Positions 1 through 12,138 of a DNA stretch of 64,000 bases are shown here, piece by piece. Each line of letters starts with the position of its first letter. Position 1 is the stretch's first letter. Origin of the DNA: Siniperca chuatsi (Eukaryota; Chordata; Actinopteri; Centrarchiformes; Sinipercidae). The position numbers and the translations under genes are program-made. Below the pieces are notes generated by a model. That model ran no database searches. It saw only the letters and a list, made by a program, of their open reading frames with translations, and was not told the DNA's origin. The stretch is taken from assembly GCF_020085105.1 (NCBI RefSeq), contig NC_058052.1:22821733-22885732 (forward strand), read 5' to 3'.

Positions 1-530
1 AGTAGGACCCAGGAGTCTTACTATGCGAAAAGGAGACACTGCCAATTTTGTTTTGGCTAATTTCTTACTTCTCTTGCACCTAAAATTTAAATACTATGAA
101 GATCAGAGGGAATTGCTGTTGTGGCTAACATCTTATTATTAATATATATTTTTTAAGCCACAATGTGAACTCAGCATTAGTCAAATCTATACACATACAG
201 TGAGCCATACGCTCACTGTGTACATCTGTGTATGTCTGTGGATATGAATTAAACTTTTGGGGAAATTGCTGTTTTATTGGGGACATTATTATTTCTAGCA
301 GGTTGCTATAACTGGCACCACGACCACTACAATAGCAGTCCCTGCAGTAATTTGGCAATTGAACAGTGTTTCAGTTGTAATCACTATTTCAATGTGGTTT
401 ATTGTGGCACTTGACCAAGATCTTCAGCCCTGTTTACGTTCTTGGAGAAATCAAATATATAGCACCTTTTTAAATGAGCCGGTTATGAAGTATTATGTCA
501 CAGTAATAATGTAATTTGTTTGTCTTGTAG
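1..530 (+). other. map4k3 intron (left edge)
   Basis: AT-rich sequence with no supportable exon. It ends in an acceptor (TGTCTTGTAG, 521-530) directly before the first visible map4k3 exon, so it is read as intron of that gene. The kinase-domain exons must lie left of the window. Confidence 0.6.
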
Positions 531-3500
531 GACTTGCAGTTGGAGTACGGGCACGATTCACCAAGTCTACTGGGAGGAAACAAGTAAGTCTCTCATTCAC
601 TTATTATCCTTTTGTCTATCTCTTGCTGTCTTTTCTCCACTTGTTTAATTTCTTTTTCTTTTACACCTTCACCCCCTTATCTCTCCGATGCTTAAATTTT
701 CTCCCATTCTTTCATCTACAGTGGCAGAAGAGAGGGAGGGAGAGCCAGAATGTGAGATAGGGAGAGTTTTCATGCTGTCGGCTTGATGATTTATTCATAA
801 TTGCAGCTTGAGGGTGTTCTGTGAGCTGTGTGTTTGTGTGAGCGTTCTGCTTTCAAGTGTGCTTTGTAAGCAGAAAGCTCAGGTTCAGATCAGGGATGTA
901 GAATGTTGCCCATAGTCTGGCGAGGACTAAAAAGCATGTAGATTTTCAGTCTCAGAGAAAGAAATTCAGATAAAAAATGTTTTTCTTTCTTCCATTTTTC
1001 TTTATCATATTCTATCATTTATACTTTTCTCTTCACTTGTCTGACAAACAGGAGTCTTCTCAAATCTGTGGAGGAGGAGCTAAAGCAGAGGTAAGTCAGA
1101 CCCCTCTCACATCCTGATTCACCCAGGGCCTCTTGATTTGCTGGTGTTCTAACCACACCCACCCATCAGCCAATCATTGTTAATGGCAGGACTAATCTTG
1201 GCCAATCACATGCGACTAATGCTGTTGTAATGACTTCAGGCTGTCACGGCTCTCAGCATTTTGGATTCTTGTGGGTTTTATTTTCCCTTGGCTTGCTTCA
1301 CGCTTTGATGTGATCAGGAAAAGGCTGTGCTTCATAGGAGCTTCCTGCAGAGCATGGCGTTCGCACGCACGCACGCACACACACACACACACAAATGCAT
1401 GTGTATACAGTTTTTTAGCCAAAGCTGCAGTGGATGTCTTTAGCAATTTTACTGGCAAGTCTGTGGAGACATTATTTTTACTTGCCCCAAAAATGATGGT
1501 GATCACCATCTGTCTCAGTGTCTTGTGCTTTGCTATATTCTATGAGACAATCCGATACGACAAATATGTTTCACTGAATTCTTTGGTCTGCACAGTAACA
1601 AAGATACAGAGAGTTTTCACATCTATAGACATATGGTACAAAGATGTCCTTTAAACATTCCCCTTTAGACACAAGAGGCTAAATTTGATTCCCTGCAAAT
1701 CCTAATTGATTGCTGAATCAATGTTTTACATATATGATCTAGATAATGTTAAATTAAAAGTATTATATTCTGTAAGGCTGTTTGGCTACACACTTAAAAT
1801 GTTGTTTCTTTAGTTTGAGTTGCTCCCAGTTTTTATCCCTTTTAGGCTTCTTTGGCGGACAGAGGTCATAGCGTAGTAGATAACAGTGACCTTGTTTCAG
1901 TCTTTGAGGTTATATCATCAGAAGGAGTCAGGAGTTTACAGACCTGGGTAAAATGCAGTTCATGGTTTGTTTTAGTCTATACAAGTGCCTACAAGTGTCA
2001 CCTGAAAAGTAGATGAAAGTGGCTTTTTCTTACTTAGCTGTGACAGACAGGTGTAAATTATTCTGATGTGGTAAAACTAAGCCCTCTGGTATTCCCGAGG
2101 AGGATGAAACTACTAACGTTTATGTACAGAGGCTTTTAGACCCAGGTCTTTTTTAAAGCTTACTGTATCTAAATACACAAAACAAAATTTGAATACTGTA
2201 TGTGGCATGGAATTGAAGATTCTAATTTGATTGCATAAATGTACAGTATATTCACTTTGAGTGAAGGTTTTCATAAATGTAACTATCTTAAAAAGTTGTC
2301 CATTAGGAAAAGATGCTAGAAAGACTTTGCTATTACTGTAAATTCTCAAATAAAAGCTGATGTTTAAATAATAAAACACAAAATCAGAATGTTTCTAATA
2401 TAAGCCAAGAGATAAGAGAAATATTTGAGAATTTACAGGATATAGATTGTGTTTACGTTGCTATGAATTGACTGATTAGAGGTTAAGTTTACTGTTGTGG
2501 GGTGTGTAGATCTGTAAGGACTGTATAGGTTCAAGCAGTACAGTAGAGTTTAGAAGTGTAGAAGTTGTGTAAGTGATCAGCGACACGTCGTGGCTGTTGC
2601 CCGGATGTTCGGGTCTGTAGGAATGATCTGACATCCACCGATTTATTGATTGTGGGGGATCTTTTTTGTTTGGATCTGCTCAGTCCTTGCAGATCTGCCC
2701 AGAGTTCAAGGGTTAGAAGTAGTTTGTGGACTAAGCTTCACTCAGCTCTCCCTCCCCTTTCCCTTCTTCTTCCTCTATCCTCTTCTACCACCTCCTCTTC
2801 CTATCCCTCCTCCTCCTATTCCTCCTCCTGTTGTCATCTCCTACCTCCTTTGCTTGCTCCCTCTCTCCCTTAATCTCCCCCTCTTATGCTCTCCCTACCG
2901 CAACCCTCTATTTCTATTCTCTTCCTCCCCTTCTCCCATCCCTCCCTTCTCCTTTCTTCCCCACCCCCCCTCCTATCTTCACCTCCTCTCCCAGGGGCCA
3001 TGTGGCACACTTAGGGGATGATGAGGATGAGGATGATGATGGTGCAGATGATGATGAAACTCACACTCAGTAAGTTCTCTCCCAGTCTTAGAGCTGGAAG
3101 CCTCTTCCTCTTTGTCTCCCCATCTCTCTTTCTTTCCCCACCCATTCCTCCCTCATTTCAAAGAGGAAAGGATGAGGATGGGGGGTAAGACAAAGGCGGA
3201 AGGCTTCCTGTCTTTGCCACAGTTTCATCCATGCATCTCTGTGCAGCACACCCCACTATCACGCCACATATGCCACCTGTGTTTGCGTGTTTACAGCCTG
3301 TGTTTTTTCCATGCCATTACTACTGAAGTTTAATAGCTACTAACAGTAACCCTAACCCTAAAAACTCACCTGGAGGCTGTTGATATGGAAAGTTTTTATG
3401 TATTTCTACATTTTACCTCCATAAATACATGGGAACAGGGGATAACTTAAGCCACGACTAGGGATAAACACCACAGCATTAAAGAGTACATTGTAACCAT

Positions 3501-3725
3501 ATATCAAATTCTGGCACGTCGTATCATTTAATTCTCACTGGATTCTTAGCTCTTTTTCGATGCATGAAACATGAGGTCTGGGTGCAGTTTTGGTGCTTGG
3601 ATAACTGGCCTTCATGACCTTGACATCTTATTTGCTGTTGTCTTGTTTTGTTCTCCACTTGCATCGCCATCTGTGTGCCTCCTTGCTGTGTGTGTGTGTC
3701 TGCGTGTGTCTGCGTGTGTCTGTGT

Positions 3726-3777
<52 letters not shown>

Positions 3778-6700
3778 ATAGCTTTCACGCTGTCTTCTGT
3801 CTTCTCCTGCCTCTATAAAACTGTATATTTGGCGTCAAGCCTCATCCCTGATTGTGAAAAAGCCAAATGTCTGCGGCGGACCAGAGCATTCATTCTAGAC
3901 ATATATTTTCCACTGCAGTCAGAAAGGCCTTAGTACTTAGCACACACACAATACAATGATTGCAAATATAGAAAGAACCTGAAATGTAAATTGACTGCAT
4001 CCAATAGTCTTGTAAAGTGAAATCGGTTCAATGGTTCTTGGCTATAAACATGAGCCAATGTTTCATGGATAAAATCACTTGTGACGTCAGAAAATAAAAC
4101 AATGGAACCATTCGAGGTGTGAACTCGCACCTCAGATTTTGTGCTCAGGTACACCCCGTCCTCAACTAGTCAACAATAATTACAAAAACATTACCTACAG
4201 AATATAGGCCTAAACATTTAGCTTTTAGCAAAAGCTAACCATGCTGGCTCACTACATGCATTTGCTAAGTAGCATTTTACTGGGGGAAAAACTCTATAGT
4301 TAATTAGCACAAAAACAGATTTTTGTGCTTTCCTCTTGATAAAGCCTAAACAAGCTCCAGAAAATGTTCATGGCCAAGTTTCTTTTCCATTCTCCATTTC
4401 TTACATTGTAGGGTCAGTAGATTGTGTTATAAATCATCCTGATTTCTTTTTAGGTGCTTTTTTTTTTTTTTTGCCAATTTCCCCAATTTCTTAGGACCCT
4501 TATATGCTCTCCTGAAGGAGGTTCTTTGCTATTTGCCACCCACCATCATGCCACATTTTCCAATTCAGTGTTTGCATTCTACCCTTAACAAGCTCAGAGG
4601 TGGGGCAATGCATCAGTCACAGACTTTTCAGCTGTCCCAGCTCTGAATGTGTAAACTGTGTCAGTTACTGATCAGCTTTTACTGATAACGTACATTAAGG
4701 GAGTAAGCCCATATACCTGTGGACCACCATTCAACTGAATCACTCTGACTCATTTTTATTGGTGTTCCAGTATTTGTGTTCACTGTGTTTGGCTCCCAGC
4801 CTCTGTCTGTTTTGATTTTTGTGCTCTGATTGTCTGTCAGTTATTAACAAGTGGCTCAATGAATCTGCAGTCTGTCAGGCAATATGGATAAAGTCTCTGC
4901 TAATTTAGTGCTGGAGTGCAGTCAAAATTATGATTATCAATTTGTAATACATTAAGAGCTGCTTAAAAGCCTCAAAATGTGGGATCGCAAAACACTCCAA
5001 CACTGAAAATATTTTATGCTTTTAACAAAGATGGATATGAATAAGCATAATTTAGAGAAGCTGTTGAATTTGAAACATTGGAACTTAGTATTTCCAACTG
5101 AAATGTATCTAGTACTGTAAGCAACACTGGCTGTAGTCGTATTATCAGTGTTTCAATATCAGCGCTACTATTCTCAGAGACTTTACACATGCCCCATCTG
5201 TGGTTGTTCTTAATGATCTCTAGTGTGCCCGTCTCACTTTGAATGTAGTGGTTAACCTTTTAGAGCAGTTATCTTGTGTCTGTCTCAGTGTCAAATAGTG
5301 TCAGGCTATGGTTATACTTGTCATTTTTACATCTGATCACTCCATGAAATACTACATCAAGTCTGGTCTGGGTGCACAGAAAACGCTTCCACATCTGTAT
5401 TGAAATTTTTAAAACTAGATTTTAACAGTGTGATTGTACTTCTTGTCTGTATGTGATCCAGCCTATTCACCAAAGAACAGTTTAAAGAAAGTGACAGTAA
5501 GAGTTTTAAGCCTCTATAGGTATTAGAACAAGTGTGGATACTAAAATATGTCATCTTATGAAATCTGTCTCCTATGATCAAAGTGAAAATTGCTTTAAAA
5601 TGGCAAGTTAAACCATCGCCTCAGTGGTGACATATGTGTATATTGTTTTCAGCGTAACTCTCGTTTGTAATAAACAGCAGTTGTTAGTCTATTTTATGAG
5701 TGTTTTATCAAGCAGAGTCTCAAATCCACCGTCTTCTCATTCTTCAGTAAATCAAGCACTATCATGAGGCCAAAGGTCCCACCCCCACTTCCTCCCAAGG
5801 TATGAACAATTGAATGCATCTGTCAGCCACAGTCAATGATTTGTCATTTGAGGATTAATTTAAAAGTTCAGTTTAGTCTTATTTTGTAACATGATTGTCT
5901 TGAATTCTGTTTAATGTCATTGAAAATGTGACAGAATATGAGAAATGAGCTGACTCTTTGTCCTTATCTGTATTTCCCTTCAGCCGAAGTCGATCTGCTC
6001 GTCCCAACAGCAGCAGCAACAAAAACATGACGATAGCCAATCACACAGCGAGGACGACGGTGGAGGGACCATCAAGCGCTGTCCAGCCGCAGAGACGCCG
6101 AGCCCCGCCAAGCCCGCCTCCAACGTCCCCCCGCGGCCTCCGCCCCCAAAGCTGCCGCCCCACCGTCGCAGTAGCCTAGGTAACGAGAGCCCCAAGCGCA
6201 CGGACGTCGAAAACTCTGCCCCAGAGGATGATGGGAGCTTTAGGCATTTCTGGGAGTGGCTCCACACGCCTCACACAGACGAGGAGCTGGAGGAGGCGTG
6301 GGAGGTGCTGAAGGAGGTGAAAGAGGAGCAGGGAAAAGAGGAGGAAAAGGAAGAGAGTAAGAGCAGCCACTTGATAGATTGGTAGTCTCCGCAGACCCTG
6401 TCGTCCCCTTCAATTGGTTGTGTGGTCTCCCATTAGTCAGTCCTCGTAGTCTGATTTCTTTGTTCCATGAATCCATTAATAATAGTGCTTTTGAATTTTT
6501 TGTTCATAGTTCCTTCTGTCCATCAGCTCCTGCTCAATTTAAGTGTTTGTCATTTTTTTGTAAAGTCTGAGTGGTTGTTTAATCCAATCAATTAAAAGCT
6601 AGTAGTCTGCTACCACTCCCCCTCGCTTCCTAGGAGGAAGAAGGAAGAGGAGAAAACATGGTCCTGGCTGATCAGAACTCAGGCAACAACACATCATAGA

Positions 6701-9700
6701 GACGAGTGACATATGACATGATATGATAGCGCGTATAAGTCAAGAAAAAGGTTCTGTTCTCATTCAGCTCGAATGCTAGTGTGCACATATATCCTGCCCC
6801 CATATCTTCCTTAAAAGGGTAAATAGTATTGATTCAGTTTTGTTTGTCTGTTTTCTTTCCTGTTCCTGTAAACAGCTTTATAAATGTAAATCTTAAGATG
6901 TAATTTAACTGTTTCAATCAACAGCAATCAAACTTAAGAAAACATTGCATCAAGACACTAGTTCAAGCTATTTATTTTTGAGGCAAATTTCTTGTCTCTG
7001 ACGATAACAGACCCGTACATGAGAGATGGAAGCTGAACAGGAACAGAAACACCAAAGCAGAAAAAAACAATTTTAATTCCAACTTGAAAAGGATACTTCT
7101 GAAGGAATACACTTATCCAAATATCCAGTATGATTGGAATATTTTGGATATTCCCTGCAATTCCATACTGTTTACATCAGATAATTTCCAGTGCTTTAAT
7201 CAAAAGGGCATTTATAAAAGCAACAATTCTGTAAAATCTCAGGACTCAATAATTGATTGAGAATAGGTGGGTCCTATTATAACAGGTTGGCTGTTGGTTG
7301 ACAGATCTTTATTTGTGGGGGAAACTCTAATTTCTTGGTTGTGCTCTAGAAATTTTACCAAATATTTAGATGCTGTATTTGGAACCAACTTGTGTGCCTC
7401 TCTGGAGATGTTAACTGTGCCGTTTGGAGTTGAATCACAGAGATTAGAAAACAAATTAGAAAATATGGGTAGTTGTAGTTAGAAAAAAATCAACATTAAA
7501 TAGATGGAAGACAAAGATTAGAAATATACAATTATGCTGGAATGGTTCTTTAAGCCTTCAGCAGGAACACATTGGTGGAGTTGAACTGTGTGTGTGCATA
7601 TATGTGTGACCATTGTTCTCCAAATCATGACAGGGAATGTTTTTGTCCATAGCCCCAGAGGCGAGCTACTGAAAAAAGTCTCATTATTTGACTATTTTAT
7701 CAGCCAACCCAAACTTTTTTAACAGAGTACCAGTCATAATTGACCAATATTGATCACTATCTAGCAGGTTGTGTATGGTACATTAACACCTTCCTGTGCT
7801 CATGACTATATTTGATCCTCTGTATTCTTCCTGCTAGCCTGCTCCCTCCTTCCCGCCCTCTCTGCTCCCAGTAGTTTGTTTGTTACTCTTTTGTGTCTTC
7901 AATCCTGCAGATTAGATTGTACTCATTGAAATCAACTGTATGTATGACAAAGTGTCACTGTGAGTGGACTATGCTTGCTGTGTGTTCTGCAGCGGAGTCC
8001 ATTTCTGTTTCTTCACTCACCTTTTTACTCAAACAAAGGCTGCATATTCCCGTATCTCTGTCCCTTACACACACACACACTCTCTCTTAGTTTGTCCGTC
8101 ACACATTGAGTTTTGTCTCTGTTGTTGTAGGTAATGGGCTGAACTCTCCACACAGTGGAGAGAGGGACAGTCCAGCAGACAGACAGTCCACTATGCCCCC
8201 TAGTGTCCCCATACGGAAAGACAAGAAGGATGTTCCGGTAAGCAGACTCTACAGCTGTGGCTCAGGGACCTTCAGATATGTTTGAGGAAGTTCCAGTACT
8301 AATCTTGTTAACAATAAACATAATGCTGTGGCACAGAGAAAAAAAAAGTCAGACACTCAGTCGAATGCAGTTGGCTGTGTTTTGACGGTGGGAAGCTGGT
8401 GAAGGATCACATCCTTTTCTTTGCACTAGCGACTCCTACTGGTCGGTCAGGGTGCCTGTGCAAAGGAAGGGTTGGATTTAGGCACCTCCCAAGCCAAAGT
8501 CTACAATGCTCAGGGAAATGGTCATTCCAATGTTGTTACTGCAGCCAATAGTGCCCTCAGATTCCAAAATATCCACCCACTGCAGATGTTTTGCAGCTCA
8601 AACACTGAGTTAGAAGGATTTTTTTGCATTTGTGGGAATTGTTGGTGCTATAACATAAACTAAGGGGTATATCTTTATGTGTACCTTTTTAGCTTCATTA
8701 TTCCCGTCTTGTCAAATTGTGACACCCTATGTAAGATTAATTTGCAGTGTGTTACCAGGATCATTCATAATCCAGTGCTGACTGACTGTCTGTGTGCGTG
8801 TGCGTGTGTTTATCTGTCTGTCCTAGAAGCCAATCAGTAATGGCCTTCCCCCTACACCCAAAGTCCATGTAAGTAACAGTCTTTTTCTGCTCTCCTTTAG
8901 ACAGTTATTGTGTGGTATTGTACAGGAAAACAGACATTTTGATATGATATAACATTGTTATTTTTTTGCTCTATAGCAAGCCAATCAGATATTTAAACCA
9001 AACCATTTTCTCCTTCTGAAAACTTTAACAACCCTGGAAGGAATATCAATATTTAGCTCAATGAGGTGTCAGAGGAGGAAAAACTCAACACACTTGAGCA
9101 TCATAATCTGCAGAATGGTCAGCAAATAATCTGTAGATTTCAACATTTGCATCGCATTTATTAATCTCCTCCTCCCATTCGCAGATGGGTGCGTGTTTCT
9201 CTAAGGTGTTCAACGGCTGTCCTTTGAAGATCCACTGTGCCACTTCCTGGATCAATCCCGACACCAGAGGTAACCAATAGAAAACCAGATACAGTGTTGA
9301 ACATCAACTTACAGGGTGATGAATGTGTCATTGGTTACATCTTGAATCAAACCACCCTGACTCTTGAAGGACCTTTTCAGTGTGAGCTATCGCTTTGCGA
9401 TATGTGTGATAAAATGTTTGTTTTTGTGTGTGTTTTTAGACCAGTATTTGATATTCGGAGCTGAAGAGGGAATCTACACATTAAATCTTAATGAGCTGCA
9501 TGAGACCTCGATGGAACAGGTGAGACTAGAGAGCGTGCATTTTAAGATAATAGTAATATACATGGTTTTCACCTTCTTTACATTTTGGTTTATATGCAAA
9601 AATATATATATACTAAATAATTGTGCTTTCCAGAGCTGGTCATATTTTGTAGGATGTATTTGTTTTTTTTCAAATAGAAAACCGAAATTAAAAACTTAGA

Positions 9701-12100
9701 AACATTATTTTATCTTTGAAACTGTGACAAATTATTTAAGCTATATGTGTTATGTTGCTCATTTGCTGTATCTGTCTTCTCTCTCTACCCTGTATCTGTC
9801 TGCAGCTCTTTCCTCGGCGGTGTACCTGGCTATATGTCATGAACAATTGTCTTCTTTCCATATCTGGTGAGCTTTAACCTGTCTGTGTGATGGAATTGTT
9901 TGGAAGTTGAACATATAAATTGTTTTATCCTTATAACAGGTTAATACACATTGTATCTAAAGTCAAGATTCTTCATTCTTTACTTTTGGTCTCTTCCTTT
10001 CTGTTCTCTTTTCTATTATATTCTCTTCTGTTTTCTTCTTTTCTAGGAAAAGCCTCTCAGCTGTACTCCCATAGTCTGAGCGGGCTGTTCGAACAGGCCA
10101 GACAGTTACAGAAGTTACCAGTAGCCATTCCCACACACAAGCTGCCTGATAAGATGATTCCCAGGTAACTCTCCAAACAGGAGGTCAAACTTATCAGTCA
10201 TGTAAATAATAAAATCTCATTTCCTTTTGATTGACTGAATTGTAATCCTCCACTCTTCTTTACATATCTTTCGTTAGTCTTAGAACATTTAAATAACTTG
10301 CAATGAAAACAGAACATTAATGTCAGTTTGACTCATCTGTGCAACAAAATGTTGATCTTGACACAAAAAACCTTTTTTGGGTGAAAATGATTTTTGTTTG
10401 TCTGTTTATAGGAAGTTTGCTGTGTCAAATAAAATTCCAGACACTAAAGGGTGCCAAAAGTGCTGCGTAGGTGAGTTTTAATGAAGGAGAATGTTATATT
10501 TTTTGTGACTAGTAGTACTGCTTGTTTCTCTGCAATACTGCAAGTTCAAGACTGACTTTGTTTAACTGTGTCTGGCCTGTTACAATTGCCTACATAAAAA
10601 ACATCTAATTTACAGTGTGTAGCAAGTATCACTGTAAAACCACAAAACGTACTTTAATGCACAAAAACAAAGCCTCTACTAAGTCTTACCAAGATACAAA
10701 CTGATAACTGGCATTGTTTCCATGCAGTTCGTAACCCATACACAGGCCATAAGTACCTCTGTGGAGCCTTTCAGTCTAGTGTCATGCTGTTGGAGTGGGT
10801 GGAGTCCATGCAGAAGTTCATGCTCATCAAGGTCAGATTTTGCTCTTCAAAAGTATGAACAGTATAAACATGTAACACACGGGCAAATTTTGTACGGTTT
10901 AAGATCTAGAATTATTGAAATGTCTTTAAATATAGTATCTACCAGCTATTGTATCAGTACTACTCCACACTCAAGTACTGCAGCCCTGATATGCTCTGTT
11001 TAGACATTTAGATATGTGAACGTGGATCTTTTTTATATATTAACCTTTTTACAATATTTCTGTCCAAAGCACTACAGTTGTCTATTTCTCTTGCGGAACA
11101 TACTGCTGACTTTCTTTGGAGATGTCATTAGTCCCGTATCCTCTGAGATAACAGACAATACTAAGGCAACTTCCCTTTCTTACCTACTGTCTCTTCATCT
11201 GCTCGACAGAACATTGACTTCCCATTGCCGTGTCCGTTGGAGGTCTTTGAGATGTTGGTGGTCCCGGAGCAGACTTACCCTCTGATCTGTGTGGCGGTCA
11301 GTAAAGGCACCGAACTCAACCAGGTGGTCCGGTTTGGCACTGTCAACCCCAACTCTACCTCCTCCTGGTTCACAGAAGCAGGTGAGAACTGGGTGTCCAG
11401 CTCTGTTATGTCAAACTAACAACACTTGATTTGTTCTGAGATGTTGCAGATGTTTTTGTGTAGAGCATGTAGGGCAAACTAATGCTCTTTCTCTCTGCAG
11501 ACACACCACAGACCTGTGTGATCCACGTCACTCAGCTAGAGAGAGACACTATCCTAGTTTGCCTCGACAGTAAGTAACACAAACACATTTTTACACACGT
11601 CTGTGCATTTGCACTGTGCAGCTTCAACTACTTCAGGTCAGAATGCAGAAGTTTTTGCAACGGATTTACCAGAATTTCACTCAGCTGCTTCCACTCTCTT
11701 CCCCATCTCTCCCTCTCTCTCTGCAGGGTGTATAAAGATAGTGAACCTCCAGGGCAGGTTGAAATCCAGCAGGAAATTGTCAGCCGAGCTCACCTTCAAC
11801 TTCCAGATCGAATCCACAGGTAAAGACAAAAAAAGAGCCACACTTTTATTTATATATATATAATTTTTTTAAATAGCAAAAATATAACTTGTGACATGTA
11901 ATTACATACAATACATCAAATAAAAGGAACTTGAATTAATATGCATATATTATACTAGATGTATACAATACAAGCCTATTTGTAATTCATAGCGATAATC
12001 CTTGTTATTGTTTATCCCTGTTTCTTTGCAGTTTGTCTGCAAGACAGTGTACTGGCCTTCTGGAGGCATGGCATGCAGGGACGGAGTTTCAAGACCAATG

Positions 12101-12138
<38 letters not shown>

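Noticed and set aside
2646-3073. Ser/Leu/Pro-rich plus-strand frames
   Set aside because: Translation of the polypyrimidine tract; only 2995-3069 is coding and in a known map4k3 frame.
3344-3361. Telomere-like AACCCTAACCCTA
   Set aside because: Only about two units; no interstitial telomeric array.
3571-3933. Cys/Val-repeat frame (and similar frames at 14.5 kb and 16.0 kb)
   Set aside because: Translation of TG microsatellites.
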